The notes under the pieces were generated by a model. It made no database searches. It saw only the letters and a program-made list of their open reading frames with translations, and was not told the origin of the DNA. Source: Chryseobacterium paridis (GTDB lineage Bacteria > Bacteroidota > Bacteroidia > Flavobacteriales > Weeksellaceae). Taken from it: DNA of 64,000 bases. The stretch is from assembly GCF_016595215.1 (NCBI RefSeq), contig NZ_JAENHK010000001.1, positions 124,001 to 188,000 on the forward strand. Direction: 5' to 3'. Every line of letters begins with the position of its first letter. Positions within the stretch are counted from its first letter, which is position 1. Of this stretch, positions 1-7,944 are shown one piece after another. Both the position numbers and the translations under genes were made by a program.

Positions 1-921
1 ATTAAAAAATATCAAATATCAAGTTTTAATCAGGAATCACAAGATGAAACTTGTATAATCCTCTTTAAGTATAAACAAAGTAAAAAATTCTTAGATTTAA
101 TAGTAGCTAATAAGCCTCAGGAAGCAATGGAAAAGTATGGTAGCTATGAATGGGCCAGCTTACCTCCTGGAAGATATGGACAACCAACACAGACCATGGA
201 AGGAGCCTTGGCTGAATATGAAAGATGCTTGAAAGAAGAACTTAAAGGAATTAGTAATTTACATATCAAAAAAGGTTTTTTGAAAAAATTTGGATATGAT
301 TGTTGTGAATTAGAAAAAATAGTAGTTGGAGACATTAACAAATACAGGATAGATGTTGACAAGTTTACATATCCAAAAATAATGAAGAGTACAACATCTA
401 AAAAATATCAATATGATATTTATGAAAATGGCCAATTAATTAAAACCATCACATTAGAAAAAAATGAACATGGGCTATTACCATTTCCTGAAACGGGACC
501 GAACTGGGGTCGATTTGGAACAAGGGATTCTGGTGGAGATAATTGGGTAGATGAAAAAGTATGTGCAGCGTTGTTAGGGTTCTTCTATTCACTTCCAAAA
601 AATAATTATGCGGATAGTTTATATTTCAATGATATCTCTGCTAATGATGGACGAAATATTGGACACTCCGGACACAATATATCAGGAAATGATATAGATA
701 TAAGATATCCTGGAAGTAGTAATGCCGGGCAAACTCTTTGGAGTGATGCGAAGAAAGCTTATCCAAGTGAAGAGAAGTTTATTGAAGCATTGGAAAATAT
801 ACTTTCTGTAGGAGTCAAATGGGGCTTTAACAAAAATTACGCTTATAAAAAAGGTATAAAAAATACCACAGGTAAAGCAACATCTGTGCATCAAGATCAT
901 TTCCATTTAGGCTTAAGATAA
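1..921 (+). CDS. LAS-type peptidoglycan peptidase domain, 5' end outside the window
   Basis: The frame is open from base 1, so the ATG at 127 is probably internal and this is the last 306 residues of a longer protein. The C-terminal part has a likely zinc site of the LAS (M15/M74) murein peptidase type: a GHSGHNISGNDID stretch at about 660-700 supplies His and Asp ligands, and an HFH motif at about 898-908 near the C-terminus supplies the last His. Such enzymes cut peptide cross-links of peptidoglycan. The middle (about 130-480) matches no family I know. No signal peptide can be judged because the start is missing. Two genes for exported proteins follow after 5 and 2 bases, so an effector with protective partners is possible. 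The peptidase call is moderately sure; the delivery route is unknown. Confidence 0.6.
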   Translation: MKKYQISSFNQESQDETCIILFKYKQSKKFLDLIVANKPQEAMEKYGSYEWASLPPGRYGQPTQTMEGALAEYERCLKEELKGISNLHIKKGFLKKFGYDCCELEKIVVGDINKYRIDVDKFTYPKIMKSTTSKKYQYDIYENGQLIKTITLEKNEHGLLPFPETGPNWGRFGTRDSGGDNWVDEKVCAALLGFFYSLPKNNYADSLYFNDISANDGRNIGHSGHNISGNDIDIRYPGSSNAGQTLWSDAKKAYPSEEKFIEALENILSVGVKWGFNKNYAYKKGIKNTTGKATSVHQDHFHLGLR

Positions 922-926
922 CAAAT

Positions 927-1538
927 ATGACTAGATTTTTAGCATACCGAATAACATTAATATTTCTATTAATCTGTGAGAGTTTTATATGTCAAAATAA
1001 AACTAAATTAGAATATCAAAACGATACTCTAGTCCAAAATTTAGGAAGTGGATTGGTTCAGTTTTTAAAAACAAGCGAGAAAATAACTTTATACTCTGAT
1101 AGAAGTTTTTCAAAAGTTGAAATGAAAGATGCTCAAATTGGTGACAGGTTTATTCCCATTTTGAATAAGCCGGATTATGGTATTTTATTTTTCTCATGTG
1201 TTGAAAAGGGCCCAAATTTTTACAAAATAATTATTTCAAAAAATCACTTTGCTTATATAAAGCATTCCAAAAATATCATATATTACCCATGGGCAGACTT
1301 TTTAATAAATCAAGTTACCAGTATAAGAAGTAAGGATTTACATGATAATCCCCCTCGATCATCTATAAAAGGTAAAGCTATAAATATTGAAAACTGGGCG
1401 GAAGATGATGAGATCAACATTATTAAAGTAGATAAAAACTGGATACAAGTAAAAAATATAACTCAAAATAATCAATTGTTTTGGATTGAATGGCGAGATG
1501 ATCGTACTTTAAAAATATTTTTAAATCTTTTAGTATAA
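927..1538 (+). CDS. Small exported protein with SH3-like segments, function unknown
   Basis: This 203-residue protein starts with a hydrophobic signal sequence (residues 1-22) and should lie in the periplasm or outer envelope. The remainder is beta-rich. Residues about 45-115 and 140-195 each look like a bacterial SH3-type barrel (for example the stretch ending in WIQVKN and LFWIEW), though the match is weak. It starts 5 bases after the stop of the peptidase gene and ends 2 bases before a lipoprotein gene, so the three are surely cotranscribed. SH3-like domains often bind peptidoglycan or its enzymes; a role in guarding the producer against the upstream peptidase is inference from position only. 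Confidence 0.7.
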   Translation: MTRFLAYRITLIFLLICESFICQNKTKLEYQNDTLVQNLGSGLVQFLKTSEKITLYSDRSFSKVEMKDAQIGDRFIPILNKPDYGILFFSCVEKGPNFYKIIISKNHFAYIKHSKNIIYYPWADFLINQVTSIRSKDLHDNPPRSSIKGKAINIENWAEDDEINIIKVDKNWIQVKNITQNNQLFWIEWRDDRTLKIFLNLLV

Positions 1539-1540
1539 TT

Positions 1541-2077
1541 ATGAAAATAAGAATTATAGTTTCATTTTTTTTAATCGGTATTTCTAGCTTCTCATGTAGC
1601 CAGAGTACTCAAAATAAAAATCAGGAGACAAAGCAAAGTACTCTCAGTGCTCAAAGTCCAAAAGCTACAGATTATGATTCTGTTAGCACAAAAACATCTT
1701 TAAACATCAAAGGTGTATGGAAGTCCCAATGTGATAATGATAAAGCGAGTATTGAATTTTTTGATGAAGGTTCGGCAAGTATTGATTTCCATACAAAAAG
1801 TGGACTGTTGGCACGAGTGAATTTAAGTATTCAAAAAGATAAGGATAATTTCCAAATTAAATTTGATGGGCTTACAGGTGTTACAAAAGGAAATGCAGAC
1901 TTAGCCTGGGTTAATTTTTCAAGAAAAGAAGTAATTGCAGAAGTAAAGCAAATAAATGAAAATAGTATTGAGATTGAATGGTTAGGCTTCTATAATGAAA
2001 AGAGCCAACAAAGAAGCTTTGTTGAAAATCCTTTTGATCAAGCTAAAAAAACGGTTTCTTTATTAAGATGTAATTAA
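1541..2077 (+). CDS. Putative lipoprotein, function unknown
   Basis: The 178-residue product has a lipoprotein signal with a lipobox-like SSFSC around residue 19, followed by a Gln/Ser/Thr-rich linker (about 20-55) and a compact beta-rich domain with the phrase IKGVWKSQCDNDKASIEFF near its start. That arrangement is typical of small lipocalin-like or inhibitor-like envelope lipoproteins, but I recognise no named family. It is the third gene of a tightly packed unit behind a peptidoglycan peptidase. One plausible role is a periplasmic inhibitor or immunity protein. No terminator stands out directly downstream. Confidence 0.65.
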   Translation: MKIRIIVSFFLIGISSFSCSQSTQNKNQETKQSTLSAQSPKATDYDSVSTKTSLNIKGVWKSQCDNDKASIEFFDEGSASIDFHTKSGLLARVNLSIQKDKDNFQIKFDGLTGVTKGNADLAWVNFSRKEVIAEVKQINENSIEIEWLGFYNEKSQQRSFVENPFDQAKKTVSLLRCN

Positions 2078-2264
2078 ATTATAATCCATTAACTTTCTTT
2101 ACAAAAATTGTTATAATGGTAATTTTTATAAAATAACTCAATTAATCAAAGAATGCAATCAATAGAATAGTATCTCTTCAAAGGGTAATGATATGGACCA
2201 CCAGCAGAATAAATCCCTACTTCTAATTTTTTTTCATAAATTTAGTTTCTAAAACAAATTTAAG

Positions 2265-2732
2265 ATGAAACAATTTATAACCTTTATGAGTTTAGGAGCT
2301 TTACTGCTCGTAAGTTGCAATGCTCCCAAAAAAGAAGTGATGACGGATAAAGCTTCTGATGCAAAAAATGTTAAAATCGAGTTCACTGGTGCAGATAACA
2401 TTGTTCCAAAAAATGCAAAGCTAAAAGTAAGCTTGTATGCTGTCCAGTCCAATATGGCAGATGTTCCTGCGAGTTTAATCACTGAAAAAGAATATACTCA
2501 GGAAAAAATTCCATTTACGATCGACTTGCCTGTTCCAAACAATGCGGAAAGCCTTATCAAACCGGAAGTAAAAAAAGGAGATCCAATCAAATATTACGTT
2601 ACCATTAGCTGGGATTCCAATGGAAATGGTGTTGAAGATAAAGGTGATATCGTCATCGATTATGATAAAAAGTTTCCTACTATCGAAATTAATGAGAACC
2701 TTCAACAGATTTATCTAAAAGTATCTAAATAA
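2265..2732 (+). CDS. YbaY/YscW-like lipoprotein
   Basis: A 155-residue lipoprotein: signal with lipobox LLVSC (Cys18), short linker, then a single beta-sandwich domain. The order of motifs, with a run like NAKLKVSLYAVQ early, an IPFTIDLPVP stretch in the middle and IKYYVTISWD later, resembles the YbaY/YscW (PF09619) type of small envelope lipoprotein. The acidic SWDSNGNGVEDKGD segment could bind calcium. It stands alone between an AT-rich gap and a bidirectional terminator shared with the ferritin gene. Function in this group is not known; the family call is tentative. Confidence 0.6.
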   Translation: MKQFITFMSLGALLLVSCNAPKKEVMTDKASDAKNVKIEFTGADNIVPKNAKLKVSLYAVQSNMADVPASLITEKEYTQEKIPFTIDLPVPNNAESLIKPEVKKGDPIKYYVTISWDSNGNGVEDKGDIVIDYDKKFPTIEINENLQQIYLKVSK

Positions 2733-2750
2733 ACTTTATATATAAAAACA

Positions 2751-2783
2751 AAAAAGAGTGAATTGTAAAAATTCACTCTTTTT
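2751..2783. terminator. Bidirectional intrinsic terminator
   Basis: A perfect 13-bp stem (2751-2763 with 2771-2783) and 7-nt loop has A-run and T-run on its outer sides. It lies between the convergent lipoprotein and ferritin genes and can end transcription from both. Confidence 0.85.
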
Positions 2784-2802
2784 ATTTGTAATTATTGATG
2801 CC

Positions 2803-3312
2803 TTATGCTTGAGCAGCAGGAACAAAAACTCTTTGAGCTAATTCCTGGTCAAAAAGATATAATGCAGAAGGGTTATCGCATACCATTTTGATTTTAGTAA
2901 CCAATTGAGATGCACTAGCCTCTTCCTCTACCTGCTCATTAATGAACCACTGTAAAAAAGAAGTTGTTGCGAAATCTCCCTCATCATTAGCATTTTTTAC
3001 AATATTAAAAATACTTTTAGTTACCACTTTTTCATGCGCCAACGCCTTTTCAAAAATGTCTGTAGCATTATCAAATTCATGTGGTGGTTTTGGAATCTCT
3101 CCAACAATAATTTCTCCTCCTACATCATTTAAATAATCAAACATTTTATCAGCATGCATCAATTCTTCTTTGCTTTGAACCCTGAAATAGTTAGCAATAC
3201 CATCAAGATCTTTACTTGAAAACCAAGCAGACATTGAAAGGTAGTATTGTGCAGCATATTGTTCGTGGGCTATTTGTTCGTTGATTAGTTTTGCAATTTT
3301 TTCGCTTACCAT
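2803..3312 (-). CDS. ftnA: Ferritin (non-haem, FtnA type)
   Basis: A 169-residue four-helix ferritin, normal length for bacterial FtnA. It oxidises Fe(II) and stores the mineral inside a 24-subunit shell in the cytoplasm. Ferroxidase-site residues are visible in order: Glu17 in NEQIAHEQYAA, Glu50 and His53 in SKEELMHADKM, Glu94 in ALAHEKVV, and the Gln/Glu of INEQVEEE. No haem Met pocket is apparent, so it is not bacterioferritin. The start codon follows a very good promoter at 3330-3360. The gene is monocistronic, bounded by the shared terminator at 2751-2783. Confidence 0.93.
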   Translation of the reverse strand: MVSEKIAKLINEQIAHEQYAAQYYLSMSAWFSSKDLDGIANYFRVQSKEELMHADKMFDYLNDVGGEIIVGEIPKPPHEFDNATDIFEKALAHEKVVTKSIFNIVKNANDEGDFATTSFLQWFINEQVEEEASASQLVTKIKMVCDNPSALYLFDQELAQRVFVPAAQA

Positions 3313-3329
3313 AATAAAAAGATTATATT

Positions 3330-3360
3330 CAAAATTACGGAATTAAAGCCCGATTTCAAA
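3330..3360 (-). promoter_or_regulatory. Bacteroidota-type promoter of the ferritin gene
   Basis: On the minus strand TTTG (3357-3360), a 19-nt spacer and TAATTTTG (3330-3337) fit the TTTG-N19-TAnnTTTG consensus exactly. Predicted start lies about 10 nt ahead of the ferritin ATG, giving a very short leader. Confidence 0.7.
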
Positions 3361-3384
3361 AAAATTAATGAAAATTAATACAAA

Positions 3385-3408
3385 AAGGACGGAATTCCTT
3401 CCGTCCTT
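3385..3408 (-). terminator. Intrinsic terminator of the 3439-3885 gene
   Basis: A 10-bp GC-containing stem (3385-3394 with 3399-3408) with a TTCC loop is followed on the minus strand by a T-rich run. It sits 31 bases past the stop of the small periplasmic protein gene. Confidence 0.8.
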
Positions 3409-3438
3409 AAAGCATTAAAAAAAAATTATTATAAACTA

Positions 3439-3885
3439 TTAATTTGCATTAGTAGTTGCAGCAGGCATCGGCTTTTCCATCATTTTTTTATCCTTCATTT
3501 CAGCCCTTCTTTTCTCCATTTTTGCCTTTCTGTCAGCCTGCCATTTATCATATTGTTCAGGGCTTAATATCTTTTTCATATCGGCATCCATTTGCTGTCT
3601 CTTAGCTTTCATCTCCTCCATTTTGGCTTGTCTTTCTCCTTTATTCTTATCAAACTCAGCCATCATTTCTGCTTTCCTTTTTGCATGGAGATCCTTAATT
3701 TGAGTAACCTGTTGCTGGCTTAGATTCAGATCTTTTTGCATCTTTTCTAAATGGTCCTGTTCTCTCTGTTGCATTTTTTGCTGCATTTCCGCTCTCTTTG
3801 CTTGCTTGTCCTGAGGAGTGGTTTGTTGAGCCATTGCAAAACTTCCTATTCCTACAAATGCTATTGCTAAAATTAATTTTTTCAT
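3439..3885 (-). CDS. Spy/LTXXQ-like periplasmic helical protein
   Basis: This 148-residue protein has a Sec signal (residues 1-19, cleavage after AMA) and a strongly charged, Lys/Glu/Met/Gln-rich helical body. The phrase LNLSQQQVTQIKDLHAKRK followed by ILSPEQYDKWQADRK is the repeated helix-turn layout of Spy/CpxP-like proteins (LTXXQ-type motifs). In enterobacteria these are periplasmic chaperones or stress sensors; Bacteroidota carry many uncharacterised versions. The C-terminal 20 residues are Met/Pro/Ala-rich and probably flexible. It is monocistronic with its own terminator at 3385-3408. The family call rests on composition and short motifs. Confidence 0.65.
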   Translation of the reverse strand: MKKLILAIAFVGIGSFAMAQQTTPQDKQAKRAEMQQKMQQREQDHLEKMQKDLNLSQQQVTQIKDLHAKRKAEMMAEFDKNKGERQAKMEEMKAKRQQMDADMKKILSPEQYDKWQADRKAKMEKRRAEMKDKKMMEKPMPAATTNAN

Positions 3886-4009
3886 TTTTTTATATCTTTA
3901 ATAAATTGTTATACATCTTTTTGATTACTAATAAAAACAGAAGTTAAAATTAAATATTCATAAAAAATGTTAATTTTTAATATGAAAAATATAATATTGA
4001 AACAAAATC

Positions 4010-4041
4010 AAAAAAAAGAGCAGATTATAAAAACCTGCCCT
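4010..4041 (-). terminator. Intrinsic terminator of the Tyr/Asn-rich protein gene
   Basis: On the minus strand a 7-bp stem (4035-4041 with 4017-4023, one G-U pair) is followed by eight T. It lies about 30 bases past the stop of the 4071-5027 gene. Confidence 0.65.
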
Positions 4042-4070
4042 TCACACCACTTAAATATAATATATGAAAA

Positions 4071-5027
4071 TTAATTATTTGCTAGTTTCTGTCTGAATCC
4101 TGAACCTCTATTATCATTTCCATTATTCTGCTGTCTTGGGGCAGAATTTTCAGTTCTTTGTTGTCTGAATCCATCACCTCCTCCGCTTCTGAAACCATTA
4201 TTATTATCTCTTCTTGGAGCATTATCTCTTACAGCATCCTGATTTCTATTAGTTCGGAATCCACTGTTATTGGCTCTTTCTCTATTTACATTGTTATCAT
4301 TTCTGAAGCCACTGTTATTTCTAACTCCGTTATTGTCATTATTTCTAAAACCTCCTTGACTTCTGAATCCATTATTTCCCTGATTTCTGGTATCATTATT
4401 TCTAAAACCAGAATAATTTCGGGTAGACACAATTTTCAGAGTTGGATTATCCATACGATGGAACCTTGACCTGTCCACTCTATAAATATTAATATTTATG
4501 TTTCTATAGCGAGGAAGTACTGCAAATCTTGGAGCATAATAACTTCTTCTGTAATTCTGAAAATAGACAATCGGGCTGGAACCATGATAATAATTATTTT
4601 GAAAGATAACAAACACTCTTGGTCCTAAAATTCTTTCCATAGCATAAAATCTATCATAGTACCATCTGTCCGGATTATATCTATAGAAGTTATTCCAACT
4701 TGAAAAACTTGAATACAAATTGTTCAGATAAAGGATCTGATCAATCTGCCAACGGTTCAGTCTGTTTTGAGCAAAAAAAGTATTCCAGTTTACACTGACA
4801 ACGCTATTTCTGTAATCATTGTAATAGCTTTGGTAATAATCATTTGGGTAATAATCTTTAGGGTAGTCATAATAATAATCGTCCGGGAAATAATTCTGGT
4901 CATCCTGATCGTTGTAGTAACCATTATTATTGTTATACCCATCATCTCCCCAGCCATTATTCGGATATTGCTGGGCAAACGACAAAGTCGCCAAACTCAG
5001 CGCAAATCCTAAAAGTATATTTTTCAT
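4071..5027 (-). CDS. Secreted low-complexity protein with GFR-Asn repeats
   Basis: A 318-residue exported protein with a Sec signal (1-18, cleavage near SFA). Residues about 20-75 are extremely rich in Tyr, Asp and Asn. Residues about 75-185 form the only ordered-looking part, with a phrase like RLNRWQIDQILYLNNLY. From about 205 to the end the chain is disordered, with about ten copies of GFR embedded in Asn/Asp/Gly/Arg-rich sequence, similar in composition to RGG-type tails. I recognise no named domain. The repeats are encoded by AT-rich degenerate triplets, which create long spurious frames on the other strand. Surface adhesion, biofilm matrix or nucleic-acid binding are possible and unproven. 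Confidence 0.75.
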   Translation of the reverse strand: MKNILLGFALSLATLSFAQQYPNNGWGDDGYNNNNGYYNDQDDQNYFPDDYYYDYPKDYYPNDYYQSYYNDYRNSVVSVNWNTFFAQNRLNRWQIDQILYLNNLYSSFSSWNNFYRYNPDRWYYDRFYAMERILGPRVFVIFQNNYYHGSSPIVYFQNYRRSYYAPRFAVLPRYRNININIYRVDRSRFHRMDNPTLKIVSTRNYSGFRNNDTRNQGNNGFRSQGGFRNNDNNGVRNNSGFRNDNNVNRERANNSGFRTNRNQDAVRDNAPRRDNNNGFRSGGGDGFRQQRTENSAPRQQNNGNDNRGSGFRQKLANN

Positions 5028-5095
5028 CTCTAATGTTGTTAATTGGTTAATATATAGCAGAATATCTCTATTCTATCTCTTTGATACAAATAAAA

Positions 5096-5129
5096 AAAAG
5101 AAGTTAAATCTTTCGATTAAACTTCTTTT
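5096..5129 (-). terminator. Intrinsic terminator of malQ
   Basis: A 10-bp stem (5096-5105 with 5120-5129) with a 14-nt loop is followed on the minus strand by seven T. It lies 39 bases past the malQ stop. Confidence 0.7.
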
Positions 5130-5167
5130 AAAATATCATTAAATAATTGATAATCAATTGTTAAATA

Positions 5168-7819
5168 TTATTTTCGACCACTATCTTTCACCCAATTACT
5201 AATTTTTTGATTAAAGGAAGTCTTTTCAATTAAATCTTCCAGTTTCAAATGCATTCTGTAACGCCAATAATGTGGAAAAACTGCAGGATCATTTATTCTT
5301 TCATTATCCATTTTGGGATTCATCAGTTCTTCATCTGTCGCTAAAAACTCTTGCAAAGGAAAAATAGCCAACATTGCATCATTGTATAAATGCTGTTTCA
5401 TAATAATTTCGGCCAAATGAACTTCAAGATTCTCAGGAGCCTTCCCATACTGTACCAATTGCCAGTTAAAATATTTTTGGGTTAATTCCGGATCTTCTTT
5501 CCACCATTGCCTCAAGGTAGAACTATCATGAGAAGAAGCAGTTACCACATTCATATAATTCGCATAGTTCGGATTATAAAACGGAACATCATCTGATGGC
5601 ATCCGTTGAACTTTTAGAGCTATAATACCCAATTCATCCATGACTACAGGAACACATGAAGGAACCATCCCCAAATCTTCACCACAAATCAACATCTTTG
5701 TCGCATTAAGAAGCATTGGGAGTTTCTCCATTGCCTTTTCATACCATAGACGATCTTGTCTTTTGAAAAAATAATCATGATATAAATTGTAGATGGAAGT
5801 TTTTTCCCAATCCGAGAGATATTCATAAGAATCCGTATTATATACATTAAATCTAGGGTGATATACTTTTTTACCATTTCTTTCTTCCACCAGAAATAAT
5901 ACATTGGCACAAAGGGATATCAGTTTCTCTTCAATAGAACCCTGTGGCTTTTTCTTAAAATAGTTTGTCAATTTTCTTTGTGTATCAAACTCTTCTTTAA
6001 ATGAGTAAGTTCCATTTATATTTTTATTGATAAACTCTAATGCTTTACCACTTTCCTCACCAAAATATTTCCAAAGAATCCGATCATTAATGAAAGGCTT
6101 ACAATATCGATCAAAATCAAAAGGGATATTCAATGCCTTAAATTCTTCCAAAACAATAGGAACTGCAGGATGAAAATACCCTAAAATCCCTTGAGTAGCT
6201 GAAATTGGCATTCTCCATATTCTGAAAAAACCTAAGATGTGATCAATTCTCATGGCATCAAAATACTGTTCTAATGCTTTGAACCTGTTTTTCCACCATC
6301 TGTAATCATCCTTCTTCATTGCTTCCCAATTATAGGTTGGAAATTCCCAGTTTTGTCCTAACTCAGTAAACTGATCCGGCGGTGCTCCAGCCTGAAAATC
6401 CATTCCGAACAATTCAGGTTCAGCCCACGCTTCTACTGAATATCTATAAATACCAATAGGTAAATCCCCTTTTACAGAAACCCCTAAACTATGAATATAA
6501 TCTATAGTCTCTTTTAATTGTTTATGAAGCTGAAACTGCACCCAAGCATGAAGCATAGAATCATCATAATCTTTACTTTTTGAAGAAAAGAATGGGGCAA
6601 TTTTCCCGGCAATATATTTTTTATGGGTTTTCCATTCATTGAAATTAGGTGTTTTATATTTATCCCTAAGAACACAAAACGCACAATACGGGATGAGCCA
6701 GCTTTCATTATCTTTTATAAACTTCTTAAAATTCCGATCTTTATAAATTTTAGTTTTCTCCAGAGTAAAGACAGCTTTTAAATATTTCCATTTCCCTGCA
6801 ATAACTTTCTCATAATCGATCAGTTCCAGGCCATTTAATTCTGCTTTCTCTGACTGAAATCCTTCAACTAAATCCTCCGGCAAAGCAAAATCAAGGTTTT
6901 CTAACGATATATATTGCGGGTGCAAAGCATAAACTGAAACTGCTGCATAAGGGTAAGAATCCGTCCATGAATAATTCGCTGTAGTATCATTAATGGGAAG
7001 GATCTGGATAATTCCAAGATTAGTTTCATTAGCCCATTCTGCCAATTTTTTCATATCAGCAAATTCACCTACCCCAAATCCATCCTCGCTTCGTAATGAA
7101 AATACCGGAACCGCCACACCAGCGGCATGATACATCTGATAGGCTTTGAATTTAAAATAATGGTTTGAAAGAATTTGTAAAACATCATTCTGCAAATTAG
7201 GAACTGTAAATCTGTTTTCACCAGTTTCTACATCTATAACCTTCCCTAGTCCTTTATCATAAATACAATATTTATATTGGATAAACTCATCCTCCGGAAT
7301 TTCGACAGACGCTTCCCAAACTCCAAAATCTATCTGAGATAAATGAATTACTTTTTCATAATCCCATCCCCCCAGAGATTCTGTACTTCCAAAAAGCACA
7401 ATTTTCCAATCCGGATTGTAGATGGGAACTTCAATTCTGAATAGATGGGTATGTTTTTTTAAAACAATAGCTTTCTCAGGAATAAAATGGTTGAGTTTAT
7501 TATAAAGGATTTTATTGTCAAGATAATTTTCAGGAAAGTTTTTATTATTCCACTCATCAAAGATTAAAAATTCCTTATAATTATGTGGAAAATTAAGGTG
7601 ATGTGCAACGAACTCTTCTTTTAGAACATTTCCTTTTTCATCAACAAGTCGATATTGATAGGTAATAGTCTTTGAGAAATAATCTACTTCACATTTCCAT
7701 AAGCCGTTCTCTGTATAAAACATTTTATGGGTCTTAGACACAGCTCCTTCATCAGTGATGATCACTTGCAAACCCTCTCCTATTTTCGCACTGTACCCAA
7801 TATTGAAGTATAATTTCAT
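5168..7819 (-). CDS. malQ: 4-alpha-glucanotransferase (amylomaltase) with N-terminal CBM20 modules
   Basis: This 883-residue GH77 enzyme transfers alpha-1,4-glucan segments between malto-oligosaccharides in the cytoplasm. Two starch-binding CBM20-like modules (about 1-105 and 120-215) precede the catalytic barrel, the DPE2-like layout common in Bacteroidota. Catalytic landmarks are RIDHILGFFRIW (nucleophile Asp), CGEDLGMVP (acid/base region) and SSHDSSTLR (third acidic residue). An upstream frame extension to 7843 exists, but I chose the ATG at 7819 because MKLYFNIGYSAK is the usual family N-terminus. No amylase or importer gene lies beside it. The terminator is at 5096-5129. Confidence 0.93.
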   Translation of the reverse strand: MKLYFNIGYSAKIGEGLQVIITDEGAVSKTHKMFYTENGLWKCEVDYFSKTITYQYRLVDEKGNVLKEEFVAHHLNFPHNYKEFLIFDEWNNKNFPENYLDNKILYNKLNHFIPEKAIVLKKHTHLFRIEVPIYNPDWKIVLFGSTESLGGWDYEKVIHLSQIDFGVWEASVEIPEDEFIQYKYCIYDKGLGKVIDVETGENRFTVPNLQNDVLQILSNHYFKFKAYQMYHAAGVAVPVFSLRSEDGFGVGEFADMKKLAEWANETNLGIIQILPINDTTANYSWTDSYPYAAVSVYALHPQYISLENLDFALPEDLVEGFQSEKAELNGLELIDYEKVIAGKWKYLKAVFTLEKTKIYKDRNFKKFIKDNESWLIPYCAFCVLRDKYKTPNFNEWKTHKKYIAGKIAPFFSSKSKDYDDSMLHAWVQFQLHKQLKETIDYIHSLGVSVKGDLPIGIYRYSVEAWAEPELFGMDFQAGAPPDQFTELGQNWEFPTYNWEAMKKDDYRWWKNRFKALEQYFDAMRIDHILGFFRIWRMPISATQGILGYFHPAVPIVLEEFKALNIPFDFDRYCKPFINDRILWKYFGEESGKALEFINKNINGTYSFKEEFDTQRKLTNYFKKKPQGSIEEKLISLCANVLFLVEERNGKKVYHPRFNVYNTDSYEYLSDWEKTSIYNLYHDYFFKRQDRLWYEKAMEKLPMLLNATKMLICGEDLGMVPSCVPVVMDELGIIALKVQRMPSDDVPFYNPNYANYMNVVTASSHDSSTLRQWWKEDPELTQKYFNWQLVQYGKAPENLEVHLAEIIMKQHLYNDAMLAIFPLQEFLATDEELMNPKMDNERINDPAVFPHYWRYRMHLKLEDLIEKTSFNQKISNWVKDSGRK

Positions 7820-7892
7820 CTCTATTTTTTTATAAAAATACATTATAATCTCGAAAAATAAAACTTCTTGAATATCAAATGTTCATTAAAAA

Positions 7893-7919
7893 AACCTTTT
7901 CAAGTAGATTGAAAAGGTT
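7893..7919 (-). terminator. Intrinsic terminator of the type IX secreted protein gene
   Basis: An 11-bp stem (7893-7903 with 7909-7919) with a 5-nt loop is followed on the minus strand by T-rich sequence, 25 bases past the stop codon of the 7945-9111 gene. Confidence 0.75.
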
Positions 7920-7944
7920 CTTAAATCAAAAGAAATTTGAAATA

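Noticed and set aside
127..921. Gene start at the ATG at 127
   Set aside because: The same frame is open to base 1 with protein-like sequence, so the true start lies outside the window.
4158..5012. Several plus-strand and minus-strand open frames in the Tyr/Asn-rich gene
   Set aside because: They are shadows created by AT-rich repeated codons; they are Ile/Ser/Val-rich without any start signal.
7820..7843. Upstream start of malQ
   Set aside because: The family's normal N-terminus begins at 7819; the additional eight residues look like untranslated leader.
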